A stretch of 64,000 nt of DNA, taken from NCBI RefSeq assembly GCF_016086655.4, contig NC_052143.2:26055886-26119885 (forward strand). The letters run 5' to 3'. Position numbers and translations under genes: made by a program. This DNA comes from Lepeophtheirus salmonis. Lineage: Eukaryota; Arthropoda; Copepoda; Siphonostomatoida; Caligidae. Positions 21,901 through 34,429 of the stretch are shown here, in pieces; position 1 is the first letter of the stretch; each line of letters opens with the position of its first letter. Under the pieces are notes generated by a model. That model was not told where the DNA came from, ran no database searches, and saw only the letters and a program-made list of their open reading frames with translations.

Positions 21901-24682
21901 TTATGTTTAGGATATATTAGTAAAAATATTAAGGTAAGAAATTAGGTATGTCCTAAGAGATGATTTTTTGAAATTATTACATTTGATGTTGAAAAGTAGA
22001 TTTAAATTTCTTTTTTGTTTATTTTGAAGAAACTTATCAAATTGATATGAAATATACAACCGTGTAGTTCGAATATTATCAAATAGATCAACAATTCTAT
22101 ATACCCACATTTTATCACGTTCATTCAAATTGCTCACCTTTTTCGCTTATATTTTAGTATTAATAAAAACTACTAAACCCTCCGGTTACAGAGGAGCCGC
22201 ATGACGGTCATAAACCACTACCAAAGTTACACATACCTATACAGAGCCCATTAAGTATAATATCAAAAAAAGTTCAATACCTTGAGATGTTGTGAATAAC
22301 GAAGGTTCCTAACTCTTAATGAAGCGGTGGCGGTGGCTAATGACCTACCTTTTCGACCAGCAGTTCACTTCCACAACCCATGGGCTGGGGGTGTATTATA
22401 GGATAATAAAAGTGGTCTTTGATGCTCAGGGAAACTTATATATTGTATAATATTAAGTAATCGAGTAATAGCTTAAAAAGTTATTTAATCAACGTGAAAG
22501 GGAAAGTTTTTGGGGCATTTTTATTTTTAAGTTTCGCATAAAAGTTCCTCGATTGCAAGGGATTTCATTTACAAAAAAAAAAAAAAATGAAAATAGGCAT
22601 TACATACTATGCAATAGGATTAAGTTGAAAATCAAACTTGGAATATATAAAGATTTTCGGTAGGCGGTTAAAGCTTATGTCTTTACTTATGTTTGTCCTA
22701 TTTTGACATCCAAATACTTGGCAATAATTCACCATTTTGCTAGATCTTAAGTATATTTCCACTACCAAAATAATCTTGTAGTTTTGATTTACCGATTTAT
22801 TATGACATTAACAAGTATATTTTCAAAATCCATGGCCTAGTCCCTAATATTCCATTCTGTCGATTTGCATTGTTTTGTTTGCTTTTTTTCTCAAAGTGAT
22901 CAAATTGTAAATTTCAGGAATTGTTGAAATGGGGTAGGTGATCACTTTTTCTTATTCTTTTTCGTAGAGTCTACCCATACCTCAAAATCTAAGTTCTACA
23001 ATGATAAATTGTTATCTTTGCAAGCTTTTAAATTTTCCAATTTGTAAGAAATACTTTGAACTGTCCATGACTTAAATTTCAGATCAAAGCGACAGTTTTA
23101 GAGAGTCACTTCAAACGTGTTTTTGAGCCTCGTACTGAAAACTAAAAAAAGGGCTCCCAACAAAAATCTCATTTTTACTATAATCAAAATTGTTAGACTA
23201 AAGTACTTCAAAAATACCATCAGTAGTACAGGACTATGATAAGGATGGGAATTTTGTAGAGCTTGAAAAGAAAGAAGGAGCGAGACATATATTCTGAGTC
23301 CGAAAAGTCCATAGATAAAATAAAGCTATCCACCGGTAGGCTAAATAAATAAAGCGAAAACTATCGTGGTAATCCTAAAAAATTGAAGATTGTTTTGGAC
23401 AAGAGCAGTTTAGCTGCCATGACCTTTTTATAATATTAGCAGTAAGGAGCTCTGAGATGTTTCGAAAGGAAGTAAACACAAATCGTACTCTGTATATAGA
23501 AGAAAAACATAGACATGAATCAGGGGTGTCCGAAGTGTGGAGGGGGCTGTATTCCCCTCTCCTCAATCGAGAAATTAAAAAAAACAAAAAGATTAATATA
23601 AAAAAAAATTACACCCTCCCCCATCCCAAATCAATGAAAGGATTTCTTTTCCAAAAAAGGTTATTAGAATGATGAGAAAAAAATTGTGAGGAGTTTTTTT
23701 CTAAAGACAAAAAGATTATAATCGAGGGAAAATTTTGGCGGAGGAGTTATTTTCTACAAAAAAAAGTGTATATAATCCGACGAATTCGCATGGGAATAAC
23801 TTCGCAGGCGATCCTAAATTATATTCTTAGTCCAAAAAGAACTATTTTTCATAATACCTTGTGAACCAATGTTGTATTGCCTAGAAAAGTCGCAATATAT
23901 ATCCATGATCTTACTCAGTTTTTATCAAGGTTGACAGTCGACTTACTAAATGTTCAAGTTTGAGGAAAAGGATGAATTCCTGGATAATTTGTGTCCTTAA
24001 ATGGTAATCATATTAGCTTCTAATTACAAAATTGTTATTGATTAGAATTGGTATCAATATTATGTAAGATGTCAAAGAACAATACCATCGTCATCATCAA
24101 GAAAAAATAAAGACCAAACTGCTGAAATGTATAATTGTGATTGATATTATCGAAGTTTGATTAAAAATTAAATAAAAATGATTTGCAATTTAAATACTTA
24201 TGTTAATTTTATAGGTTATAATTTTCCTTAATGTAGGATAAAATAAAATAAAATATCTTCATTTGTATAAATATAATCTGTAAGCGTATTTATTCTAAGA
24301 CTAATTGTACCAATAGTTTCACTAATAATAATTTTTCTTATGAAGAATTTTAATTTGTTTTAATTAAAATATTACGTATTTGAAAAGAACAAATATCAGA
24401 ACTTATATTTCATTTTTTAATATTAAATTTCATTATATAATTGAATTATAAAAATATTAATTTTAATTCCTTTTTCGTCGATAATGAAAGAGAATAAGTC
24501 TATATTTTTGGCAAGGTTTCCAGTTTTTTGTCATGTGGCTTTTGTGGCGATGAGGGATTCAAGCCTTTGGAAAATAAGAATTTCAAAACCATAAGAAAAG
24601 CTGTATTCACTATCATAATTTAAAGCTTTATTCAAAGGATACAACGGAATCATGATGCTTTTAATTTTATATCGGATATGAA

Positions 24683-24929
24683 CAATCAGAGGCGTCCCTA
24701 TGACCTCCCCCAATTAAGGAATTTTTGTTTTTTACTAGAATTTTTTTTTTGGTTCTTGAAAAACAAATATAACAAAATATGGTTTAAATTTTTTTTTTTT
24801 AGGATTTCTTTCCTAAAAAAAAGTTCATTCAATCAAGCTACGCTGCGGAGGAAATTTTTTAATTTTTTCAAGAACTTTTCAAAAACCAAACCCCCAAATA
24901 AAAATATAATCATGCGGACGCCCCTGATA
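24683..24929 (+). repeat. Repeat family A, copy 3
   Basis: It starts CAGAGGCGTCCCTATGACC, followed by CCCCCAATTAAGGAATTTTT and TTTTTACTAGAATTTT. It closes with AATCATGCGGACGCCCCTG. This is a short copy with a reduced internal repeat. Confidence 0.65.
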
Positions 24930-25969
24930 ATATAAATGTCTCCTGCAATGTCCTACTTCATATTGATATTCATCCAAATTTTGTAAAATTCATGGAACTT
25001 TATACTAGCAAACATTCTTTATCGCTACACCATCAAAAAGTCAAAGGAGTCCCAAATAAAGTAGTGTCTCATATATGTAGATAACGGGATAAGAGTTACT
25101 TCGATATATTAACTAATAAGAGTTAATATATGTATATACATACTAATATGAGCCTCTCCGTTCCACGGAAGCATGGGGGATGATAATAAAAGTGTGATGT
25201 GATGTCAAATAACTAACCTACTCCTAACTTCCCTGAAGTGAAGATCGCTTAATACATACACCAACTTTGTACAACTTTATTATGACTTTACCTCCAAATA
25301 AATTAGTATCCTGCGTAATATTCAATGCTTCAATAGAATGTTTATGAGCCATAGGTACTTAAAAATATTAGTTCTATGTACAATGTCACTATTTGGCTTT
25401 ATAGGACAGATTAAATTATCATAGGTATTCATTTGAATTGCAGCAATAAGTGTGCTTTTGAATTGCAGCAATCCAAGACGAATTAACTGGCTAATGGTAC
25501 TATTAACCCCCTTCCCTTATAATCTTTAATAGGAGAGTGTAGAACAAAAAATGTCGCTACGCAGAAAAAACGGAGGAGGAGGAAGATTCAAAAGTTAATT
25601 TTTGTATATATATTAGTATACATGTACGACTGATGTTCTTTTACTTGTGATTCTATATTGTAAATATAATCAAAGAAAAGAGTAAAGATGCATTATATTC
25701 AATATTCAGAGCAATATTCGAGTTCACCTTTCCAGTGTCAGTTAAAGTCTGAGTCATCATGCTCCGGGTCCATGGTAAAATAAGAAAGTCTGGATCTACT
25801 TGTAGCTTCGTCTAAGGTAAGACAAATATCTTTTCACAATCTTTGGCAACACTATCTTAATTTGGGACTCAATTCACTTTGTGATAGCGTAGCAATAATT
25901 AAAAAGAATCACGACAGCTTTAGAAAATATTTAACATATAGGATTTTTAGTGTAAGTCCTTATTCAGGC

Positions 25970-26515
25970 GCATCCGCAGGGGGAGGGCTGGAGGGACTGT
26001 AGCCCCCCCCCCCAAATTATGGAATTTTTTATTCTTATTAGAAAATTTAATATTTGAAATTTAATTAAATTTTTCAAACTTTCTTCCGAAAAATTTAATT
26101 GTCTGTGAATAGCTGATTTTTTTCCCAAAAATTTCAGTTTTTTTCTGAATAGCTCTGGATTTTTGAATTTTTATTTTCAAAAATTTAATTTTTTGAGAAT
26201 AGCTATGAATTTCTGAAATTTTTCTCCTGTAAATTTTATAATTTTTTTTCCTAAACATTTTATATTGGAAATTTAATTTTTGGAATTTTTTTCCAAAAAG
26301 TTTCATTTTTTGTGAACAGATTTGGATTTTTGAATTTTTTTTCCAAAAAAAAATCCTTTTTATGAGAAAAGCCTTGGATTTTTGAAATTTTTTTACAAAA
26401 ATTTAATTTTTTGTGAATAGCACTGGATTTTTGATTTTTTTTTCAAAAAAATTCTAACCACCCCCCCCAAAAAAAAAAAAAACATATATATATATTTATA
26501 ATCCTGCGGACGCCC
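25970..26515 (+). repeat. Repeat family A, copy 4 (long, well preserved)
   Basis: It opens CAGGCGCATCCGCAGGGGG, then GGGCTGGAGGGACTGTAGCC, a C-run and TTTTTTATTCTTATTAGAAA. At least five degenerate units of about 60 bp follow, each with GAATAGCT.TGGATTTTTGAA, TTTTTTCCAAAAATTTAAT. It closes with an (AT) tract and ATAATCCTGCGGACGCCCTT. It is the best reference copy in the window. Confidence 0.75.
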
Positions 26516-26540
26516 TTGTTATTAGAATCTGAGCTGAAAT

Positions 26541-26730
26541 GAAGATTGAAATCGTTATATTTCCATTCCTGGGTCCTGCTGTATGTATCATAGCTATATT
26601 CGGAGTGGAATTTGTGTTTATTTTGTTAAACTCAAGGCTACTCTCAGCTAATCTAACGAAACGTCATGACAGCTAAGCTGCTCTCCCCCCCAAAACATTC
26701 TTCAAATTGCCGGGGTTAGAATCCCATTTT
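26541..26730 (-). repeat. Repeat family C, copy 1
   Basis: Read on the - strand it has CAATTTGAAGAATGTTTT, AGCTGTCATGACGTTTCGTT, AGATTAGCTGAGAGTAG and ATTCCACTCCGAATATAGCT. This order is shared with 36870-37070 (- strand) and 46290-46470 (+ strand). Confidence 0.5.
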
Positions 26731-27214
26731 TTGGTTTATTTATAACAATAGTTATCGAATTATTTGAATCTATAACTATAGCTATGGCTAAGCGCCTATA
26801 AAATATTACAGCTCCGAGTAATCTACGATTGTTTTAATTGACTACCAGTACGGCACCTTTTATCTAAGGATGTAGACTAAACAAACGCCTTTCAGTTACA
26901 TTAAAAGTACAGAAAGAACGTACATTGTAACTGACACCAAAGTACTTTTGTACTGTGTAAATAAACTTGTATTATCTTGAAAGATCCAAACCATCTTCGG
27001 GTGTTCCTATTTTTACAGATTTCATAATGAATATTGAAATTTTTCAAATCCTCTAAATATTATAGTATTGCTTAAAGTGTATTCTCAGAAAAGTTGGTAT
27101 TAATCGACTTCTGAATATAGTAATTAGGCATCTCTATTATTTGTCTTGACTTCGTTTACAATAACTAATTGAAGGAGATTGTAACATAGGAGGGACTTTG
27201 TTTGAAGACTATCA

Positions 27215-27460
27215 GGCACGTCGCGGGGGATGGGTTGATGGGGCTAGAATTTTGCCTTTTTACTAGAAAATTTAATATTTGAATTTTTTTGACAAAAATT
27301 AAAATATATTGAGAATGCCCATAGCGTTTCGAATTTTTTTCCAATAATTTAATTTTTTGTGAATGGTAGTGAATATTAGTTAAAAAAAATTTAATATTTT
27401 TAATTAAAAAAAAAAATTCACTTTTTTTAAATTAAATTTTTGGAATTTTTTTCAAAAAAG
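27215..27460 (+). repeat. Repeat family A, truncated copy
   Basis: It has a degenerate opening (CAGGCACGTCGCGGGGG), then TTTTTACTAGAAAATTTAAT and T-rich units with TGAGAATGCC and GTGAATGGTAG. The closing end is lost where family C-like sequence (TCTTTGTTGGACTCAGAGTA) begins. Confidence 0.5.
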
Positions 27461-27610
27461 TTCTATAACTATAAGTCTTTGTTGGACTCAGAGTAGAATT
27501 GAGGATCAACATAGGAATAATTCCTACCTATGTCAGGATTATATTGTAAGTGTGTTCATAAAAATGGAGAGTGACAACGAGGATTATTATAAGCATAGAT
27601 GAAAATAATA

Positions 27611-28421
27611 CATAGTGGTCGTTTAAAATCTTTGAATTTTAAACATTAACAAGATGTATTTTATTAATTAACAATAGAATTTTAACAGAATTAATACTAT
27701 AAATAGACGCGTGTCTGAGCTCTCGTAATCATTAATATAACCGCACTTAGCGGCAGTTATAGCTTCCAGGCGGCGGAAGGCCTGTGGATGTAGTCATGGC
27801 GTACCAGTGCTGGCTGACAATGGCTTTGAGGGCCTCGGTGTTTGGATGACGTTAGGTCTTCCCCTCAACAAATACTCAAAAGTTGTTGTTCAGAGTATTG
27901 GCATAAGGGCTGTAGGGAGACCGAAAGCTTCAAAAAAGTGTTAAAAAGAACTCAAAAGGCTCATTCAAAAGAGTTTTTTTAACGGAAAAGATGGGTTTCT
28001 TTCATAGCTGGTGTCAAAAGTGGCCTCTCCATCATCACAAGGCTCTTTCCACTCACTTTTTATATAGCTTTCTAGACAGTCCAGTGTGAATCCCCAAGAT
28101 CTCTTACATGGGTCCTCATGGACTGTTTTCCTTAACTCCTCCGGATCCAGTTTGGTCTTTTTGACAGAGAACTTCTTCCTCTCCAACGTTTCGGACTTGC
28201 TGACAGCGTAAAAAGTGTTCCTTTGAGACGCCCAAAATTATGCCCAATTTAAGTCAAACTACTTAATATTGGGGAAATTATTTTTTTTTACGAAGCAACA
28301 GAAACTCGATTTTTGAGCAAAATAACCATATTTCGGAACGCGTGATATTGCACAATCATATGACCAGCAGCTATTTGGTATTGACTAAATCAAGGTCCAA
28401 TTTGTCACAAAATAACTACGG
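27611..28421 (-). mobile_element. Mariner-type element remnant 1
   Basis: The - strand has transposase-like pieces. One is an N-terminal-half segment at 28186-27965 (TKLDPEELRKTVHEDPCKRS, WGFT). The other is a C-terminal segment ending near 27730 (EALKAIVSQHWYAMTT ... AFRRLEAITAAKCGYIND). The middle, with the catalytic region, is deleted, and the normal stop is mutated. The outer limits are only approximate: weakly similar ends CATAGTGGTCGTTT and, inverted, CGTAGTTATTTTG. Confidence 0.5.
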
Positions 28422-29104
28422 GATCTCAAAAGCACAGATATTTGACTAGTTGTAGAAGAATTTGTGTTTACCTAAGGCTTAGTTTTTTTCTCTGCACTAA
28501 TACTTATTTAAATGTATAAGGTTTTCTTCTTTAGAGCAGTAATTCATTTGCTCCCACAAAAATTATATTACATACAGCTCATATTGACAAAAGTATTAAA
28601 TCAGTACTACCATATGTCTCGCTCCAGCCTTCTCATTGTGCTATCCAAAATGCCCATCCACAGTTATAGACATAAAATTCTGGGAGCCATCAATGTCCCT
28701 AGCGGATAAATAAGTATTCTCGTAGCCAACTAAATTTGGTCCATAAAGTCATCGCCACAGCTCTTGATTTATAGATTTTGCTAAAGAAAAAACTAATAAT
28801 AGTATTTTTACAAATAAATGTCCGTAACAAATTTTATTATAGATTTTTTTTAGTAGATTAAATAACAATGATTTCACAACATATATACATTTAAATAAAA
28901 AATATAATATTCTTTTCAAGTCTTTCATACGTACATAATATATTATATTATTATAATAACATTTAAATGAAGTATTATTTTAAACTATAAACATAGAAAT
29001 AAAGCATCCTTATAAAATCGTCTTATATCTTTGGCGTTTCTGTAAAATGATTTATGTAGTGGGTATATGATAAAGTTTTACAGATAATATTGAATTATGT
29101 TTCT
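28422..29104. other. AT-rich intergenic DNA downstream of the MOXD1-like gene
   Basis: No gene or known repeat is recognised. The 3' UTR of the MOXD1-like gene should lie at the upper end. AATAAA-like sites are too frequent here to choose one. Confidence 0.35.
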
Positions 29105-29356
29105 CTATAATGAATTATAATGATAATCAATGGAATGATAGGAGAGGTGGAATGAGATCAGTAGAGTCTGGTAATAAATAACTAATGAAATTAGGTGATG
29201 GGACGAAGAGGAGTGAAGGGGCTGCTGCCCGTTATCCTCTGAAAAAGTTTCTTGCTCGTCGAAAGAGTAAATTTTTTGTTGTGGATGGCAAACGTCATCT
29301 TCTAAATAGTCGTAAATGGGATTGTATATCCTTGGAGTAGAGAATTCCAAACCATC
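29105..29356 (-). CDS. MOXD1-like terminal exon with hydrophobic C-terminal tail
   Basis: The acceptor ACTATGTAG precedes GAT-GGT. The exon continues in phase 0 from NVYA into DGLEFSTPRIYNPIYDYLED, DVCHPQQK, then a Ser/His stretch and a hydrophobic segment (HLISLVIYYQTLLISFHLSY) before TAG. The PRIYNP ... DVC pattern and a Ser-rich stretch before a hydrophobic tail resemble the MOXD1 C-terminus, where the tail serves as a membrane anchor. The 2.6-kb intron before it holds a family A repeat and a whole mariner element. Assignment rests on phase and this C-terminal resemblance. Confidence 0.6.
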   Translation of the reverse strand, partial: DGLEFSTPRIYNPIYDYLEDDVCHPQQKIYSFDEQETFSEDNGQQPLHSSSSHHLISLVIYYQTLLISFHLSYHSIDYHYNSL

Positions 29357-32300
29357 CTACATAGTAATGATGAAATTATAGTAAACATTAGTATTATTGA
29401 TTAGTAATATCATGAGTACAATGATCAACGAAAAACCTTAATCTCACTTGATAATTTTATAGATGATTTTTGCCATACATTTTTTTTTTAGAATTCAAAC
29501 ATTACATGTTTGAATTCTAAAACTGTGTGTTTTGCTATATTCTCGATTTTATTAGTTGATTGTGGTATATTTATGATAAAACAAAATTCCCCTTGTTATT
29601 CAGTGTTAATTAAGTGTCGTTCAGCCATCGATTACTTTATACATGGATTATACACTCTTTTTTTTTTTTTAACAATTGAAAGAGAGAATTTAATTGAAAC
29701 AATCGTGCAATGAATGTCATAAGTAATTACAAGATTTTTTCTCATTTATGCATTCATTTTATATCATTGTAATAATAATTAATAAATAACTATTCAACTA
29801 AACAAAAATTAAATTAAAAAATGGCCTTATTAGGTCAAAACTATGAAAAAAAGAGTGCATCTTTCATGTATAGACTATTTTGAAGGGCTACTTAACTATT
29901 TTTCAGCAAAGGTCAAATTAAACAAGCTTTAATACATGCATAGGTCCTGAAATCAATCATCACCACCAATCAGGTTTTAACTTGGGCTGGGCCCTTTTAT
30001 TATTTTATTATTTAAAGTTTGGTTTTTAAAAAACGACATATTTTTAGAAAATAACATGCAAGACCATTTTTTCTTCAAATTACCTTGAGAAGAAGCCAAA
30101 GCCTTCTGATGGGCTTTTTAAATAAATTATGTTCACATTTTTTAGGAAAAAATATTTTCTTACACTTTTAAAATAGTCTTTTTCTATTTTTTAAAAATTA
30201 CTTCTTAGTGTATATATTTAAAATTTGTGCCCCCTAAAACCGCCCTGATCAGTGATTTCATGTTATTTAACTTGAAACTTGAACCCCTCCCCCCTAAATA
30301 AAGGAATTTTGTCTTTATCAGGCAAAACTTCCAGCTTTGTGCAAAAAAAAATTTAATGGCGAAACAGATCAAATATTTTTTTAAGCATTTTAAATTCAGA
30401 AAAAAAATAATTAAATAGGATAAATTTAATTAAGCGTCTCCAAAATAATATCCTACAGACGCCCTAGATGTCATCTTCGATGGTTTCGCCTTCCTATTAT
30501 TCCTTGTTGTAACATGTACCGAGTGCGGCGAAAAAATCTTTACACTTTCAATCTAGAACTTTATTAAGATGCATTTTAGCAACCAGTTGTAATAGGGTAT
30601 GTCAATAAAATTAAAATAACTAATATGATGTCTTGGCTACTCTAATAATCGATGTAGCCCCCCCCTTGGCAGCAATGATGGTTTCCAGGCGGCCACAGAA
30701 GGCCTTACACCCATTGCGAATGTAGTCCTCAGACATGGCATCCCAATATTGGTTGACGGTTTCCTTGAGGTTTTATATATTTGGGTGACGGACGATGCAG
30801 GCTCTGAACTCAACATGTACCCAAAAAAGTGAAGTCCAATGGGTTAGCACTAGGAGAGTCACATTTTCTTTGTCCAGAAAGGCAATTTGTCGTCTAATAA
30901 CTTCTTGGACGTGTGTGGAGGCGCACCATCCTGCTGGAACACCACGTTCATGTCCGAGTAGTTGGTCAGGACCCACGATAATAGCTTCTCCTCCAAGGCT
31001 TGCACAAAGTCGGCCCGCTGTGAGCCTGTATCGGGTCGGGAACCAAATGAGGGGAATGGCCTTGCCATTTGAGGCCACAAAGCCAAAGGAAATGACAGAT
31101 GTAGGGTGCTTTGTGGTAGTGAGAGTTTGGAGAGACTCTTCAACCTCTCCAAAGGACAAATACCAGACATTTTGGCAGTTTTGCAAAGGGTACACTGTCC
31201 ATGTCTTCTTAGCACTGAAGATCACAGCTCGACTGGCCTTGACCTTCTTGAGGTAAATCAACAGAGCCTTGCAACGTTGGAGATGGGTCTGTTTCATGGC
31301 TGGTGTTATGTGGGGCATCTCCACCCTCACAAGGATCTTTCTCCCAGTCTTTTGATGGTCCTAAGGACGGTTCGGCCCAAAACGCCAAAGTCCTTGGCAA
31401 GCTCCCGCATTGACTTCAAAGGATTGGCTTGGGTAGCCTCTTTGACTTCTTTCAGATTCAATTTCATTTTTGTACCCGACCCAAGCATCTTATCCACCGT
31501 CTCCGACTTCATAACGGTATAGATGGTTGGCCTTGAGATCAATTTCTGTTGGATTCTTACAAGCCTCCAAAAGTGCACTCACTAAAATTCGTTGGTCACG
31601 TTCAGATGGCATTTTCCTGGATTCTAAGACACTTAGGAAAATCTATTTTTTTATGTTTTTCTTTTTGTTTATTTCATTTTTTGTTTTTTTAGTATTTGAC
31701 CGAAAACACTTCACTGCATTCACAAAAACCTTGATTTATGTAGCAAAAACGAAGTATAAAGATTTTTTTCGCCGCACCCGGTATATAAAAAGAAAAATGA
31801 TCTATATATCCAAGATATGTAAGGTTGTAGGAAAATTGAATTAAAGTTATTTATTATCTACATACCCCTAAAAAACTAAAAAAAAATATACTAAAATACC
31901 CTCGCTCTATTCTATATTTATTATTCAAATATACTATTTATTTTGGATCTGACATGCGAGATGCATAAATATATAACTTACCGCATACACATTCTGTCTT
32001 CCGTAGTCAAAGCACTCTGCTTTGTGTGAATGATGTAGTGAAGCATCTTGAAGTCGACTAGATACAATTGGATCATTCCTTCCTGATATCTTTAAATAGT
32101 CCCCAAAAGTCAGGTTTTGCATGTGGGCTGGATCCTTGATACGGAGACCCAGGTGTTTATTTTGAGGAGTAATGGGCCAGACTGTGACTCCAAGTGCATA
32201 TAAAACATGCTTGAAAGAGAGTCTCGAGGCACAATGAGCCAACTTTGTGGCAGGGTAGTAGTGCAGAAAAATAAGGCACATCTCTTCTTTTCGCGAAAAT

Positions 32301-34387
32301 CCTCCTCGTGTAAAATGCGTTAGAGAGCTGGAATTGTAGCTACATTCTGTAATCAAATGGTCATTCTGAAAGGAGAAACATAACAATACGTGTATTGTGT
32401 ACATATATAAGTATAAAGGACTCTAGGCAAAGATTGGACACTCAAGGCAAGGAAGGTGGTGTTTAGTAGTTCTTAATTCTGATTGGCTTAAATTAGAAGC
32501 TGCTACATGTTCCTCTAGCTAGGAACGCAGCAAGTGTGTGTGGGGGGTGAGTGAAGGAGTGAGCCTCTCCACGAGGGAAAAGAGAAGGAAGGATAAGGTC
32601 AACTACGTTGTTAGGAACATAGTCTTCCTAATTTTTAGATTAAATTGTTTATTTTTCCCTTGACCGCACTTTTCCTAGAGTCCTTTGGATAAGTATATTA
32701 ATATATCACGAAAAAGTCTTGGCTTAAAAAACTTACAGGTTTCACCTCCATGTCAATTCGCCTCATTGTTTGGTAATTTGGATTAAAAAAACGATCTTGA
32801 AAAGGAACAGGCATCTCTGCACCATTGCGTAAATGTCTGAGACGAACAGATCGTCCGAGATCATGTGTATGTGCGAGTCCTGCAAATACTTTGATACCAT
32901 CCTCTGGCAGTAACTAAATGGTTAAAACACATTTTGAGTTTTAGGATAATACGTAATGCTAGTACATGTATAAAGGCCTTACTCTAGTGCACAAATCTGG
33001 ACAATGTGCAACAGACACATATTTTTTCTCTCCTGGTGGAATGATGTGTAGACTTGAAACATCATGTCCAATGGTCATGAGACTTGAATCATATTTTCTT
33101 AACTTTGGTGTAAGAACGAGTTCAATTCCTGAACTATCTACAAGGTGTCTATAGTGTCCTGGATTGTCATAGTGTATCTCAAACATGTAGTAAGTGGAGC
33201 CCCCATAGTTTTGGCCCAAAGGATAGCCCACATCTTCTGGGAAATAAAAGGGTTCTCCACCTAAGCCCCATGCTGCTATGATGCCCTTACATTTTTTGAA
33301 ATTATTTGGCATATTAGGTGTATTGCACTCATAGCCTGTATCTACATCGTATACTTCATCGGAATGACACTCATATATCATCATATGATGAACAAATCTC
33401 TCATTCCCTGGAGTAATGAAGGGATAATAACCAATCATATGATACTTTTCTCCATCAAAGTCTGGTAGTCGCATTACTGTACACCAATATAATGTGCTTT
33501 GAGCAGGTACAACCAAAGCTTTAGAGGAAAGAAGCCAATTATAAGTGTCCTCTTGTGGAGCTTTATTCCGAGATCCAGGGGATTCGTATAGATGTAGACT
33601 TCGAGACCCAAATCTATCTGCTTTTAAGATATCCAAGTCAATTTTGTCATCAATGAAATACGGAGGATCTTTGTGAGAGTAGGACCAGAGTACAGTGAAT
33701 GTATCATTCTAAAAAAAGTAGGAGAAATAGACTTTTAATGGATGAGGCAAATGGTAGGACTAGAGATGAGAGACAAACATTTGCATTTTATATACATACA
33801 TATGCATCTTTTCTTTCCATTCATTAAGGTTTTTATTCTATATATTTTTATGCACGTTATGCTTGAGTATTACATTTAAAAAATAAAGATTCTTTATAGC
33901 TATGCATACAAATACATTTATATTCTACATATGTTGTACCTGCACATATCGATAACTCAATTTTAGAGCAAATAAATGAGCCATAACAAAAAGATAAAAT
34001 AAATTCTTATTCCATGATTTACCCACCGTTATAATAACATCATCCTCATCGCATGTATTAATTTTCCTTGAAAACCGAATGACTGTAGTGTCTTGATACT
34101 GATATCCAATAATGATCTCATAATTGGGCTCAGAGTCAACTCGAAAACGTGTTCCATTGGTTTCAAACTTTCGCTCATAGTCTGTCGTCCCATGTGCATC
34201 CTGCATATGAAACATATATCAATGAATAATGAAATTAAAACAGGAGCACGACATTAATAAAAAGCCTTACCACAAGCCTGGCAATTCCTGTCCTATCTTC
34301 AACCCACATATACACAACATCCGCTCCATCCAACTCTCCACGGAAGCTAAAAGCAAGGCTCAGCCATCCTGTAGAATGAACTTCAAT
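29105..34387 (-). CDS. MOXD1-like copper type II monooxygenase, N-terminus missing
   Basis: Members of the dopamine beta-hydroxylase/MOXD family are ascorbate- and copper-dependent monooxygenases of the secretory pathway; the substrate of MOXD1-like members is not established. Predicted exons in gene order: 34387-34271, 34200-34027, 33708-32983, 32913-32737, 32365-31982, 29356-29105. All introns are phase 0 and the total is 1830 nt (609 residues plus stop). Residues 1-97 are most of a DOMON domain (FSFRGELDGADVVYMWVED). Copper ligands by family alignment: CuA His204-His205 (ERFVHHMMIYEC) and His276 (FEIHYDN); CuB His354 and His356 (LAHTHDLG) and Met427 (KEEMCLIFLHYYP). The order and the CNTPNMP, AWGLGGEPFYFP and NLITEC-like (DHLITECSY) motifs match MOXD1 better than dopamine beta-hydroxylase. 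About 60-80 N-terminal residues with the signal peptide are missing; their exons must lie above 34388, in the window or beyond. The gene looks intact. Confidence 0.88.
30280..30470 (+). repeat. Repeat family A, short copy in the last MOXD1-like intron
   Basis: It has CCCCTCCCCCCTAAATAAAG, GAATTTTGTCTTTATCAGGC and T/A-rich sequence, closing with ATATCCTACAGACGCCCTAG. The opening end is degenerate. Confidence 0.5.
30519..31781 (-). mobile_element. Mariner-type element 2, full length, TA target site
   Basis: The inverted ends are CCGAGTGCGGCGAAAAAATC (left) and, on the opposite strand, CCGGGTGCGGCGAAAAAAAT (right). The match continues through the following CTTTA-A-ACTT. TA dinucleotides flank both ends (30517-30518, 31782-31783). 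The 1263-bp length is typical for mariner. It sits in the last intron of the MOXD1-like gene, in the same orientation as that gene. Confidence 0.85.
30642..31612 (-). pseudogene. Mariner transposase, frameshifted
   Basis: The - strand ATG at 31612 begins MPSERDQRILVSALLEACKN. In the next frame come an N-terminal helix-turn-helix-like piece (KSMRELAKDFGVLGRTVLR), a first catalytic block (VIFSAKKTWTV, where the family has FSDEK) and VFQQDGAPPHTSKKLLDDKL (second catalytic Asp block). A C-terminal stretch (QYWDAMSEDYIRNGCKAF, then IIAAKGGGYIDY) ends with TAG at 30642-30644. At least three frameshifts and a Ser in place of the first catalytic Asp make it inactive. This places it in the Tc1/mariner superfamily; I cannot name the subfamily securely. 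Confidence 0.8.
32415..32686. mobile_element. Inverted-repeat element (MITE-like) in a MOXD1-like intron
   Basis: The ends AAAGGACTCTAGGCAAAG (32415-32432) and the complement of ACTTTTCCTAGAGTCCTTT (right end at 32686) are inverted copies with one mismatch. The interior includes GTGTGTGTGGGGGG-rich DNA and no reading frame. Its superfamily is unknown. Confidence 0.6.
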
Positions 34388-34429
34388 CTGTAAAAACAAA
34401 AGTCGTCGTTATAATAGAGCGATTAAAAA

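Larger units (their letters stand above)
21901..27610. other. Intergenic DNA with repeats, no gene seen
   Basis: This stretch contains family A copies (about 23520-23620, 24683-24929, 25970-26515, 27215-27460) and a family C copy (about 26541-26730). A GC-richer patch at 22180-22400 (GGTGGCGGTGGC, CCATGGGCTGGGGG) is unassigned. No exon or protein domain is recognised. Confidence 0.45.

Noticed and set aside
26061..26306. 81-codon Lys/Ile-rich frame on the - strand
   Set aside because: Generated by the family A tandem units (complement of T-rich DNA); not a protein. The same holds for frames in other family A copies, such as 24678-24935 and 56600-56809.
30795..31522. Long + strand frames (153 and 138 codons) across the mariner element
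   Set aside because: Antisense to the mariner transposase; only the - strand carries the family motifs.
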